Origin: Amblyomma americanum
Taxonomy: Eukaryota > Arthropoda > Arachnida > Ixodida > Ixodidae
Reading direction: 5' to 3'
DNA length: 64,000 bases
Assembly (NCBI RefSeq): GCF_052857255.1
Contig: NC_135502.1
Coordinates: forward strand, 187,733,806 to 187,797,805
Positions 45,401-55,817 of this stretch are shown one piece after another. Each line of letters opens with the position of its first letter. The stretch's first letter is position 1. The notes beneath the pieces are model-generated. The model saw only the letters and a program-made list of their open reading frames with translations, had not been told where the DNA came from and ran no database searches. Both the position numbers and the translations under genes were made by a program.

Positions 45401-45792
45401 CCCTGTCCACAGGTATACAAAGCCAAGGAGTGTTTGCTTGCCTGCCACTGTTCCTTTTAGCCATAAATGTTCCCTGCATCCCAGTCTAACCCTTTGAAAA
45501 TTCATACTTTTATGAATGAATGCCCCAATTCCACCTCCCTTTCTGCTGCCCTCTGTTCTATTGCAATATTCCCATGCGTAGCCTGGGTTACAGGGTGGTT
45601 GCTCCATGTCTCTAAGATGTGTTTCCGCTAAACCATATACCACTAATTCCTCCTGTCTTATTCTATTTCCTCCCATTTCAGTCTATTCCTGCCACCTTGC
45701 ATGTTAATGAAACCTATATCTGAATTATCTTGGCCCTGGCGCTTGCGTCTCTTTCTTCCCCTATGGTTCCATTGTCCGTTTGATCTTAATTC
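42447..45792 (-). mobile_element. SGNH-LINE family, copy B, 5'-truncated in ORF1/ORF2 spacer
   Basis: The 3' end is a GATG/TGGA repeat (42447-42465) and the 5' end is cut at about 45792, so ORF1 is missing. The body carries nearly the whole ORF2. It sits inside Tigger_6. It is near-identical to copy A and has the same orientation 43.8 kb away. Confidence 0.9.
42526..45676 (-). pseudogene. LINE copy B ORF2: endonuclease, reverse transcriptase, zinc knuckle
   Basis: The domain order is endonuclease (45676-44723; LGDMNAH near 45310), RT (44786-42738), then a C-terminal zinc knuckle CIACGEEEETAEHLILFC (42777-42526). RT motifs include LLLAFLDIRGAYDNV, RGLRQGCPLSPLLFMLYLQG and an intact YADD near 43630. 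The defects are small: a 7-nt deletion near 45660 relative to copy A, a 1-nt loss near 44745 (a pyrimidine run one base shorter than in copy A) that splits endonuclease from RT, and a frame change near 42775. It is the most complete RT in the window. Confidence 0.85.
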
Positions 45793-46165
45793 GCGCCATC
45801 TATGAAATGTGGCACGAAACTTTTTACTGCTGGCGCCATCTCGTGAGCTCGACTCAAAATTAAAACTCGTTTTGCGCCGCGCAGTTTGAAAAAAGCGACG
45901 GGATGAAGATGCTCCGCGCTGTTACCGCTGACTCGCAATCAATAAATTTTGGGGTGCTGTCTACAAAATAGACCAAAAATTAACACTTTTTCACCTTTAT
46001 TTCTCGAAAAAAGGTTCGTTAAATCGGGACAGATCACGGAATCGGTTTCGTTATTTCGGGTTAGTCAAAGCATTGAACCCTATGGGCGTCTGAGGGGGAA
46101 TTAGGATACCTTCGTTAAATCGAGATTTTCGTTAAATCGGGTTTCGTTAAATCGAGTTTTGACTG
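45793..46165 (-). other. Tigger_6 5' end, noncoding
   Basis: This is the remaining 5' flank and terminal repeat of Tigger_6, with CGTTAAATCG motifs at 46016, 46102 and 46148. Confidence 0.6.
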
Positions 46166-46167
46166 TA

Positions 46168-47036
46168 CAAGGCAGTATATACACGTGATTACTATTGATT
46201 CAATTTGACCTCCTGATACACCTCCTATTCCACAATAATCGACTTCTTAATTCATCTCAGGCTTTCATATTCACGGCAAGCAAGCTGTCCTAGTGCCATC
46301 CAAAACTTTTTCATTCAGACTGAATATATCTCTCAGTGAACACACGACCCTTCGGAACGCCAATTAAGTACCATAGTGAAAAATTCCATGCACAAGATCT
46401 TGCGATCACGTTTCTTGGAAACGTCTTTCCTGGTGCTACTTTTGCATGACCTGACTGTGGACTAATGTATTCTCATAATGTGTGTAATGATCGGCAAAAT
46501 CGGGGTTTGGGGCCTTAGTTATAGAGCACTGTAAAATTTCGATATCATTCAACACACCTTAAGAAGGAGCGGTGTGTTCTGGAGCAATTACACATGAGGG
46601 AAGTTTGTGAAGGCGACCCGACGCGTGGTCCCAGGACTTGCCGCAAGTGAACAAAGTAGGCTGCTATGGCCAAATGCGAAATGTTGCTACAACAGAGAAT
46701 GGCGGTGGTAGCAATGGCAACGCTTTGTCGCATTAGTACCCGGACCATGCAAACGCTCTGTAGAAAACACTGCGTTGCCCACGTCGCGGCTGCTTCCGCC
46801 CTTACGCTGGACGCTAATGTGCTCTGTCAGTGCTGATATCATGTCTAAACGCACAGCCATTCGCGGATGATGCAAGCACTCAGTCTGTGATAACCAACTT
46901 CCGCACGCAGTGCCTCGTCGATGGAAAAGGCGCTGCATAAACTTGCAGTTTCTTCCCCAGTGAAAACAAAGTGAACAAGAAAAAAATGATGTGCCCTTCA
47001 GATAAACGGGGCCAAGGGGTTACAGCGCGCTTGCTG
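46168..47036. other. Tc1 right-hand interior, no gene seen
   Basis: Short frames only. The segment ends at the inverted repeat of the Tc1 element. Confidence 0.45.
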
Positions 47037-47155
47037 TAACAGCTACACCCTCTCCAGATAGTTCGAAAAAACGGCGCGATCGACGCCACTGTACAACCGT
47101 GCCGAGCGCTCGGCCATGCGCTCGCGCGGTGTAGCTCATACTGAGCGCGATAGTA

Positions 47156-47818
47156 CAGGAGTTTTTGTTACGACTTATTATTCCACACACTGCACTTTTA
47201 CTTAATGGAAAGAAATAATTATTATTGTTCCTTCTGATAAATTGCCCGAAAATTGTAGTTCTACTTTACCATTGTTTCCTCGCATGCCTATGCTTTTTCA
47301 TTGTGAACTACTAGAACTTATGTGACAGTCTTCAAAACTTAAAGTAGCAGTACTTCACACGGCTCCACGATTCCAGGCAGGCAGCCACTTCGCCGAACAG
47401 AGAATGTAGCACTGCTAGAAAACCAGTTATAAGCTGCTATCGTACAGTCTATGACTGCTGGTAAATGTGATAAGGAGCACAACCTAAGGTCGAGTTCCGC
47501 GCTCAAGTCAGCCCGACGACGATTAGGGTCGGGGTATATTACTGTTGTAAGGCGTGTCAGTTCTGATTTTGAGCAATACGGTAGGAGCACGGCGTTGCGG
47601 CGGCCGAGCCAAACATTCTTCAACAGTAAAGGGATGTCAGTTAATTCTGATTCGGGGCAATATGGCACGAGCACGGCGTTGTGCTTTTCAGCGTAACTCA
47701 CGAATCTCGCTGCCAGCAATTCGGGTATCCCCGTAAAAGCGGAAAAGAATTGCCATCGCACATCGCTTTACTTACAGACTGCAACGCCAGCAGCAGCTCA
47801 CGACGCTGTGCCAAGCAG
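47156..47818. other. Core of the long-TIR element
   Basis: This is the largest block of the 9-bp-TSD element's own DNA. A duplicated motif is seen: GAGCACGGCGTTG at 47585 and again at 47672, each preceded by a TGTCAGTT...CTGATT segment. No coding sequence was recognised. Confidence 0.5.
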
Positions 47819-47999
47819 TACAGTTGAATCCCGGCACAACGAATGCCGCTTCAACGAAATTTTCACTACAACGAAGTATTTTTCATTCCCTGCGAAATCC
47901 CCATAGGAGTTAATGTATTAAAATTCCCTCGAAAACGAATTACCTTGTGAGCACTCATTCGCTTTTACGAATTTTTCGGGAGCCTTCACCGGTCAGTGG

Positions 48000-48525
48000 C
48001 CCGCCTTTCTTCAAAAGTTGGGTGCTGTACGAGATTATTCCTTGCTAAAGCAGTGGCTTGGAGCAGCTAAATAATGCACGGAATGTACGTTTATTACATT
48101 TTCCTGTATTCCTTATAAAAAATTTGGTTGGGAGTTGTTTATTCGTCATAGGGAAGCCAGGGGGGTAAAGCGAGGTGAGGAGGTTGTCATACATTTGAGC
48201 AGCGCCATCTTGCTACTTCCATAGTTGCCTGTACTTATCAGTTGTTTGCGCTACTGAAAATTAAGCGATTATTTTCAATACAGCTACACCGAACACATTC
48301 AAAATAGACCTCTTAAACTTTAAACATCCAAGAAGAGGTTTGTGCAGTACGCCAAACTCTTTTTGTTGTTTCGAAATTTCAAATGCAGACCTGTACAAGA
48401 AAACTTGGGAAAGTTTCGTTTTCGTTTCGTCTGCTGTAGCAGCTGTAGGTTACCGATGTATGCTGGTTCATTACTACTTACAGCGTAGACTGCAGGACAG
48501 AATTAAGATACGGCAGTTTGATATG
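48000..48525. other. Tigger_7 interior, no gene
   Basis: Nothing recognised before the SINE target duplication. Confidence 0.45.
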
Positions 48526-48760
48526 GTTTGGTTTATGGGGGGTTTAACGTCCCAAAGCGACTCAGGCTATGAGGGACGCCGTAGTGAAGGGCTCCGGAAA
48601 TTTCGACCACCTGGTGTTCTTTTACGTGCACTGACATCGCACAGCACACGGGCCTCTAGAAGTCTGCCTCCATCGAAATTCGGCCGCCGCGGCCGGAATC
48701 GAACCCGCGTCTTTCGGGCCGGCAGCCGAGCGCCATAACCACTCAGCCACCGCGGCGGCT
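48526..48760 (-). repeat. tRNA-derived SINE (Ruka-like), full length
   Basis: A perfect 14-bp target duplication GGCAGTTTGATATG (48512-48525 and 48761-48774) defines it. The pol III A box and B box (GGTTCGATTCC) and the ACCAAACC tail are as in the copy at 3993-4232. It is inside Tigger_7. Confidence 0.92.
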
Positions 48761-48774
48761 GGCAGTTTGATATG

Positions 48775-50489
48775 CCCAATACGCTCTGCATTACACACCT
48801 CTCCGCCCCATGTGTCTACTCAAGGCACTCCCGAGCATACTCCACTGAGAGCGGTCTCCCTCTTTTTCGACCGTGCGTTCTAGCCACTCTTCGCACTTTG
48901 GACTCATTTACTCCTGCCGCTCGGTTCGCTGTCTTTCACACGAACGTTGCCTTCTCTGCTGGTTTTGGATGTCTGATTCGGTGCCGGGAAAGCGCTGCAG
49001 ATGCAAGTCGTCTCCCGTGCGCACGTTGGTCGATCGTATCTCTTGCGCGCACGGCGGTCGATCGCACACAAGAATCTGGACTCTGGACCCGTCGGCAGCG
49101 TTCAGAGCGACACCCGAAACTACCATAGCAGTCGGCCAAGCGAGTAAGCCCGCCTTCGCTCAAAAGCATAGGAACACAGATAACAAACAAGAGAATGCAG
49201 AGAACAGAACCGTCCGCTTATACACGCTCGCCTGTCAGTTGCTCAGGAGATGCCGTAAGCACGCAGCGCGCTGTGGATCCGCGCATCGCGATCTACCGCT
49301 TTGTCTCGCTTGTGCACAGAGTTTCAGCAGAATGCTGCCATCGTGCTTCATGTGTGAGTACTGTTCTTCTCTGAAAAAATCGTAACGGCACTGTCGCGTG
49401 TTTCTTTAAGATTTTCCGCTGCAGTGATGAGCAAGGGCACAAAAACGTTGACCGCTTGGCCATACAGTCCTTCCTGCAGTTCTGCCAACGACATGAGCAG
49501 AGCTTGAAGGAAGTAGAACATTACAAACAGAGCCCAGCACATGTAACTGGAGTGATCAAGTTCGTTTTGAAGAAATGTGTGACACTCAGACTGAGAGAGG
49601 AGGCTAGAAAGATAACAGAGAAGGCAAGAGGGGCATATGTTAGAGCACTGCTTACAAAGCAAATCATGTTTCAGCATCAATAACATCCATTTCCAATTTC
49701 ACTAATCAACTCAACGACATATACATGAAGGAATCCAAAGTTAATGAACAGTCAGTGTCTATGTCATAATGAGCCCCTCGATTATCTCCCTTTGTCTGCA
49801 CCGCATCTTAATGACAATTATTTAGTGCAAAGCAAGAAATGAAGGAAACAGGAATAAACTAATAATAATAAATTTTTACAAGCCAAAGTCGCACTTGGGT
49901 TATGCAGCACGCTGCAGAAGAGGATGCTTCAATAATTTTGATACCTGGGGGTCTTACACACGCCGAAAATTTATTACAAAATACTGAGTACCAGCTGTTC
50001 CAACTAGCCGCATTGCATATTTTCTTAAATACTCCTGATTTTACATTATCAAAAGTTGGCGTTCAACAACTGTTGATACAGTGACAGTAGTGGGGTAGCT
50101 TCACCAGTGCATTGTAGGAATGAACCTGGCCAATGTGCATGTTTATAAAGTAGTATCCCAGTGTAAAATTCAGGACTGCGTTCCATCACCTTGCAACGAT
50201 CTCGTATCGTGCCTTATGTCAGATAAATGGCAATGATGCATGACACGCAAGGTAAATATGTCTGTTGATTGTAGTAGAAGAAATAAGATTCCTTTTGTTG
50301 AAGTTCCTTAAAACACGCCTTATATGTGTAATGCGACAACTCTTCACCAGTGCAATGTTCAGTGCAGAGAATGTTTCCGAAGCTAAGATCAATGAAGTGT
50401 TCAGCAAGTACTCAAACATTTATTCGCGTTAAAGAAATCTAAATGCAAAGCAGTTGCACATTTCAGCTTTTACACAGACGCTCATGTGC
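48775..50489. other. Tigger_7 interior, unassigned
   Basis: A + strand frame of 75 residues at 49456-49683 (KEVEHYKQSPAHVTGVIKF, then REEARKITEKARG) follows a pyrimidine tract and CTGCAG near 49424, so it could be read as a relic exon. I do not recognise it, and the opposite strand is open too. Nothing else was seen. Confidence 0.35.
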
Positions 50490-50500
50490 ATTTCTGAAGG

Positions 50501-50561
50501 TTCTATTTTTTGGTTTTATGGGGTTTAACGTCCCAGAGGGGCACAGACTATGAGGGATGCT
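50501..50561 (-). repeat. 5'-truncated Ruka-like SINE
   Basis: Only the SINE tail (GGTTTTATGGGGTTTAACGTCC on the + strand) remains. It is flanked by an 11-bp target duplication ATTTCTGAAGG (50490-50500 and 50562-50572). The internal sequence differs from the other two copies, suggesting a second subfamily. Confidence 0.75.
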
Positions 50562-50572
50562 ATTTCTGAAGG

Positions 50573-52110
50573 GATCTGCACCAGATGCACAGTCCTGCTA
50601 TAGATAACAAGTATGATGAAGAGTGACATCGAACATTGTTCATGCAAAATTACTGTATTGTTACTACGTTGAACACGGGTTTTTTTTTCCAAGCTCCCCT
50701 TAGTACTGCATCAAGGCTGCCCTATTAGGTGTTCAACAAATGCGAGCAGAGGTCTTGGTACTGTTTCTATTTTTTTTTTCATGTGCATTATTTGAGTGTG
50801 TGAAAAGATGTGCAAAGTATTGATTGCTACATTGTGTATGACTGAGACATTATTTACAAGCTATGATACTTTTATTTGTCTAGTGTGTACAATAGTAACA
50901 TCAGTGAATTTATGGCAGAAATAAAAAGCAGGCATTCACAAACATAACTGCTCAAGTTAAATGACTGTCAACTATGAAACCAGCTGTAACTTTGCAGTGG
51001 TAGGTTGTATATTAATCTCACATGCTTGTAATTGTGCAGATACACTGATTGTCAATTTTTTGTTTTACAGAATATGTCCTGAATTTTTTTATATTTCCAA
51101 AGCTGTACGCAAGCAAACCGCATTTCAACGTTTCTCTTTACTATCATCACCTTGCACAATACTCTGTTAGTGCTCTCCGAGTGCGACTTATCCCACATGT
51201 CTCTTGCATAAAGTTCTTTCATGTATGTACGCTTTGGTGCTTCGTTGCAAGCAGATTAAACCTTTCGGAACGGAGTCTGTTATAGATCTTCTGTTGTATT
51301 CAAACGGAATTCGCATCTTAACAGGCAGCGGTACAGAAGGCATGCGCTGCACTCTGCGCGAGTGTCGTCTCCCTTCTGCCTCGTCTTCTGTGTGGAACAC
51401 CAATGAGATCTGACCGCCAGAGAAGACAGGAGGTGGCGATGGTGCATACTTTACTAAAGGGGCTCCAGGTAACTCCAGAAGGCATGGGGCATGCACGTTT
51501 TATAATACCGCGTACATCAAAACAAACCTTGCTGAACCTCGCCAACAATACTCGTTGATCTCGGCTCACACAAACACAAATCATACGTAATCAGCGGCAC
51601 AAGATTCGCCACCACCTGGAAGTATCTTCGTGCGCGCACCATCCCGAACATTTTGCGCATGAACTAGAAAGGAATTCATCACGGTACGTAAGCAAGCCGC
51701 AGCACCATTCCTCGTACAACTTTTTGACGCGCACTGCGAAGCGTGCGGCTATGCTGGGGGAAGTTGTGAGGTTGCCAGGTTAGTACGCTGCAAACTGCCA
51801 TTAAACCTGGTCTAGGTCGCCTGGACCATACAGGGAACCTTGAGCGGAGTAACAAGATGGCTGTCGTCCACGGTTATAAAAAAAGTGGAGAGGGTTTACA
51901 TGGGAGTGCTGACGCCGCTTTCGCTCCAGTGTTGGTAGTAGTAGCTGTATGAGGGAAGCAGCGAGGGGATTTGCTGGCGCCGTGCGGAGGCCGCCGGCCG
52001 TACGAGGGCCAAAGACGAATCCAACTCTAGTCGCCAGCCTGGCAGTGAAACGCCACTGCTGGCAGTGAAAAGCAAGCAGGCCAAACTCAGATTTCTGGCA
52101 ATAAAACTGT
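50573..52110. other. Tigger_7 interior, unassigned
   Basis: No coding region or element end was recognised in this stretch. Confidence 0.4.
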
Positions 52111-52388
52111 GTTTTGCTGGAGTTATTGCCTTGCATTTTTTGTTAATTTCTCGACAGCGAAATTTCGCGACAACGAAATTTCCCGCGCGTCCCGTCGATT
52201 TCGTTGTAGTGGGATTCAACTGTAGTACGTCCGGCCGCCGATTTGAGTAGTCGCGGTGGCCGGCGGCCGAGCCGAACATTATTCGAGCGCGCCGCTGCTG
52301 CCGCCACCGCCGCTGAGGGCGCTAAGGTCGAGTCGTGTGCATACCTTTTCCTGTTCAAGATCACGACGTCATGCGCACAGACCGAGTC

Positions 52389-53155
52389 TTTTGAATTTGC
52401 GCCGCAGGAACGGCTACCATCTCGGCCAGATTGGAAATGCCGACCAGACACCGCTCTACTTCGACATGCCTGCCACCACAACTGTTGAAAAGAAGGGGGC
52501 AAAGCAAGTGTGCGTGTTTCTTCCGGCCACGAAAAAACACGCGTCACCGCAATGCTTTGTTGCACCGCGGATGGACGCAAGCTGCCCCCGTATCTTATAT
52601 TCAGACGCAAGACGCTCCCGAAAGGAATCGTGTTTCCGAGTGGCATGATTGTGCGCGCAAATGAAAAAGGTTGGATGATGACGGACTTGGTCACCGACTG
52701 GATCGATCACGTCTGGCGCAAGAGACCCGGCGGCAGTTAGGGCCTGCGTGCGTTGCTTGTGCTTGACGCGTTCAGGTGCCATCTCGACGAACGCATCAAG
52801 GACAAGCTCGCTGCATGCAACACCGACCTTGTCGTGATACCCGGCGGCATGACATCGCAGCTCCAGCCGCTCGATGTTTGTTTAAACAAGCCGGTTAAAG
52901 ACAGGATTCGGGCGCTCTACACCGAATGGCTTGTGAATGGCAGCCATGAATTCACTCCCAGCAACAGAATTAAGCGTCCCTCGCTGCAAGACTTCACTGG
53001 ATGGGCGAAAGATGCATGGTGCACGATACCGTCTGCCATGGTCAGCAAGGCCTTTAAAAAATGTGGTATATCGAATGCCATGGACGGCACCGAGGATGAA
53101 ATGCTTTGGTCCGTCGACAGTGATAAGGAGTTTTCTGAAAGCGACGACGAGTGAA
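52389..53155 (+). pseudogene. Tigger_5 transposase catalytic domain and C-terminus
   Basis: This is the second half of the Tigger_5 transposase. The catalytic blocks are IGNADQTPLYFDMP near 52435, LLVLDAFRCHLDERI near 52755 and LQPLDVCLNKPVKDR near 52865. A frameshift lies near 52500 (from KGAKQV to the SGHEKTRVTAML frame), and a TAG at 52738-52740 interrupts GGS-stop-GLRALLVLD. The C-terminus is acidic (DKEFSESDDE) and has no PIP box, unlike the other Tigger families here. The N-terminal half is 14.5 kb upstream at 37400-37899. Confidence 0.85.
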
Positions 53156-53428
53156 AACAATCTTGGCAAGATAAGCCGTTTCCTTTTGTGTGTGTGTGTG
53201 TTTTATTATCGCAACTTTAGCGCATCGAGATTAAACCTTTGTTTTTCCAAACAAGACAAAGTTGTATTAGTGTATGAAAGCGTGAGGTACGTGGTACTTT
53301 CTTTTTTTTTTTTGCGAAGGAAAACGGGTGCGCGTTACAATCAAGGAGCTTTTTTTCTCAAGCGGGAGGGGTCACGAAAAACGGGTGCGCGTTATAAACG
53401 AGGGCGCGTTAGATTCGAGTAAATACGG

Positions 53429-54060
53429 TAGTTGGCATTTAGGTCATGTGAGGTATTGAACCATATATTCTAATGTTTAACGCATCATTTGAAAGAAGAA
53501 AGCATGTAACGAGAATTAGGATCAGTGTTTAGAGTTTATTCAAAAATATGTACAACACTTAGTTACAAAAGAGTGCAGAAAGAGGTCCCGAAATTGAGCA
53601 CTGTAGTAGGACCTCCCAGATTAAAAATTAAAAAATGGAGCAGCTTATGTTCCTTAATATTGCCAAAATATATTTGATTTCGTTCCATCATTGGCAGATG
53701 CATACTCCTTCTAAATGCGTTCTTTCTGGTGCGAAAGCGTCATCCGGTTCTTCCTCTAAGTACTTGAGTATTACTGTAACGCAAAACCTAACATGGTCAT
53801 CTCATATCATGAACATTGCTAAAGAGGCTAATTATGCCTTTTGTTTTATTCATCGCAATTGCCACCCCATCCATCAAATCATTAGCATACTTAAATTTTG
53901 CCTTCCCTAAACTAGAATACGCTTCAGCATTATGGGATCCTCTCCAGTTTAGCCTCTCTTTACCCTTAGGAAAGCTACAAAATCACCTATCCAGTTTATT
54001 TATTCTGATTATTCATACTATACTAGTGTGCGTGCTTTAAAATCTAGAGCCAGCTTAACC
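53429..54060 (+). pseudogene. CR1/Jockey-like LINE RT relic
   Basis: From 53635 the + strand reads SSSKYLSITVTQNLTWSSHI, and then in another frame FAFPKLEYASALWDPLQF. This is the same RT thumb region as at 40.8-41.8 kb (YKYLGV..., PQIEYASSIW). Frameshifts and truncation at both sides make it a minor relic. 53429-53630 shows nothing else. Confidence 0.6.
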
Positions 54061-54096
54061 CAGCCTTGAAACGCAACGAAAAATTTCTTGATTACC

Positions 54097-54440
54097 GTAT
54101 TTACTCACGTAATGAACCCACTTTTTTTCCAGAAAAGTTGGCAGTTTTGGGGGGGGAAGGGGGGGGGGGGGGGGTCATTACGCGGGAAAACAAATATTCA
54201 AGAGATTTGTTTGAAAGTGTCGATATTTCATATCATACCTCCGTCCGCCCGTCCGACATCAACAAATGCGCAGTCAAACGCATTAGTGCCGCAGGTGTTT
54301 AGCATCGTTCACTTTGACACGATGCGGTAGCCGGCGGCTCCGGTGCGTGCGTCGAGATAACACTAACATACTGTCGGGGACAAAAGTGGTGTACTCCACT
54401 CACGCAGCAGGAGCCAGAGCAACGGAACACTACGGACAGA
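54097..54440 (+). mobile_element. Tigger-type terminus with poly-G tract
   Basis: CCGTATTTACTCACGTAATG at about 54097, after TA, is a Tigger left end like that of Tigger_5. It is followed by 8-G and 16-G runs (54149-54156, 54159-54174). The sequence is then cut by the 3' end of LINE copy C at about 54442. No right end was found. Confidence 0.5.
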
Positions 54441-54441
54441 C

Positions 54442-55616
54442 GGACGCCCTTGAATCGGGCAGTGGTTCAAGCCACCTAGCCATGACTTGTGAAATTTTAC
54501 TCTTGTCTTGATTTTAGCCACCAATCAGATGACCTCCACTTGGTTACTTCTACCCGCTTAAAATCTACTTTTCGTTCGCTGTCCTTAAACCTCAATGCCT
54601 TCGATAAATCAGCCCCGCTGCTTTTGCACTGTAGGGTGAAGCCCTTTACAGGAAAGTATCAAGTGTTCAGCCGTTTCCTACTCCTCCCCGCACGCAGCGC
54701 ACAACGTGTCTATCTCGTGGTACCTGACTCTATAAGTCTAAGTCCACAAAACTCCTGTCCTGTCCTCAAACAACAATGAGCTTCCCCTAGGATTATCATA
54801 GATAATTTCTTTGGCAATTTCCTGCTTAAAGATCCTGTATGTTCCCAGTGCCGATTTCGTCAGCATCCCTGTTTTCCACAGACCTCTCTCTGTTTCTTTA
54901 ACTTTTTTCTTAACCAATGATTATTGATTTTCCCCCACTGCTGTCCAGATATTTGCTTGTCAATTTTCTAGTTCGCTTTCTCCATTTCGTATCAACATTC
55001 CTTATATACAGGTATCTGAAAACTTTTCTAGCCTACTGCTTTTCCCCCGTTTTTCTCAGTCGCTCCTCAAATGCTATCTTACTCCTGGCTTCTCTGCTCT
55101 CGAACGACGCCCATCCCATATCACCCTGTCTGTACCCCCTGATTTGGTGTATTGTCATGTGCTCCCAAAACTAGGCTACCTATGCCGCGATGTCTGATTT
55201 CTAACCATTCTTGAACCTCTGGCCTCATACACAGGACAGCATTGCCGAAAGTCAGGCTAGGAACCATCATCCCAAGATCCCTCTTACCACTTCATACCTA
55301 TTGTAATTCTACAATGCCCTATTTTTCATGACAGCTGCATTCCTACTAGCTTTATTCATTACGTATTTTTCATGCTCTGTCAGATACTCAGCACTGTTAT
55401 TTATCCACACCCCAAGATACTTGTACTCATCCACTACTTCTAGCGTGAACTCCTGTAATTTATGCTCGCCGACCTCATCTTTAAATATCATGACCGCAGA
55501 TTTTTTTTTACTAAATTTGAAATCTCATCTATCTCCCTCTGCACCGCAAATGTCTATCAACTTTTGCAAATCTTCCTTGTGGTCAGCCATTAGCAATATA
55601 TCATCGGCGTATATTA
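54442..55616 (-). pseudogene. LINE copy C ORF2, C-terminal part
   Basis: Homologous to copy B 42466-43640 on the minus strand. Readable pieces include VVDEYKYLGVWINNSAEYLT near 55410. Many small indels break the frame, and no long frame remains. Confidence 0.7.
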
Positions 55617-55817
55617 TTTTTTTTTATTTACAGGTACTGCCAGCCTTAGTATCAGGCCTTGGGCACGAGTGGACAACACAAATCAACAAATTCAAAAACA
55701 TCAAAATCAGCAAACAAGATACAGGACGCTGAATAATAAATCAGAACAAAAACAAACACCAAAGATACTATTTACAACATGAATTTCATTTTTTGGGGTG
55801 TGGGGGGCACATGTCAC

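Larger units (their letters stand above)
40340..46165 (-). mobile_element. Tigger_6, internally deleted, holding two LINEs
   Basis: The ends CAGTTAAAACTCGATTTAAC (40340) and inverted CAGTCAAAACTCGATTTAAC (ending 46165) are flanked by TA (40338-40339, 46166-46167). The subterminal regions repeat CGTTAAATCG several times. The transposase is reduced to the DNA-binding domain and PIP-box tail (42263-41813). A CR1-like LINE tail (40811-41757) and LINE copy B (42447-45792) lie inside. A second Tigger-like terminus (CAGTAAAATCTCGTTAAAAC, about 40457) has no partner that I found. Confidence 0.85.
38326..47153 (+). mobile_element. Tc1-type transposon with about 120-bp inverted repeats, interrupted
   Basis: The left end CTATCGCGCTCAGTATGAGC (38326) is matched by the inverted right end ending at 47153. 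About 115-120 bp on each side agree with only a few differences (38326-38440 and 47037-47153). TA flanks both ends (38324-38325, 47154-47155). A DD34E transposase lies inside near the left end. Disregarding Tigger_6 leaves about 3.0 kb, longer than a typical Tc1, so a further insertion may hide in the 3' part. Confidence 0.8.
47821..52222. mobile_element. Tigger_7, about 4.4 kb, noncoding
   Basis: The ends CAGTTGAATCCCGGCACAAC (47821) and inverted CAGTTGAATCCCACTACAAC (ending 52222) are flanked by TA (47819-47820, 52223-52224). CAACGAAAT-type motifs repeat in both subterminal regions. No transposase remnants were recognised inside. Two SINEs inserted later. Confidence 0.8.
37898..52388. mobile_element. 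Long-TIR transposon with 9-bp target duplication (Mutator-like?), heavily interrupted
   Basis: The insertion in Tigger_5 is bounded by perfect 9-bp duplications TTTTGAATT (37889-37897 and 52389-52397). Its ends are long inverted repeats starting GACTCGGTCTGTGCGCA. The first about 89 bp differ at only five positions, and similarity continues with gaps to CTCAAATCGGCGGCCGG (38109 and 52233). Subtracting Tc1 (38326-47153) and Tigger_7 (47821-52222) leaves about 1.26 kb of the element's own DNA without a transposase. Long inverted repeats with 9-bp duplications are the pattern of Mutator-like elements; Merlin or P-type cannot be excluded. Confidence 0.8.
37181..53428 (+). mobile_element. Tigger_5, outermost shell of a nested stack
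   Basis: The left end CCGTATTTACTCGAATCTAA (37181) and the inverted right end (53409-53428) are the same sequence, each flanked by TA (37179-37180, 53429-53430). The transposase is continuous across the interruption: it reads QRYVLN before 37897 and NLRRRNGYHLGQIGNAD after 52389. Disregarding the 14.5-kb insert gives a Tigger of about 1.75 kb, a normal size. Confidence 0.9.

Noticed and set aside
49456..49683. Host exon after a CTGCAG acceptor-like site
   Set aside because: No recognised domain, the opposite strand is open too, and it lies inside Tigger_7; kept only as a remark.
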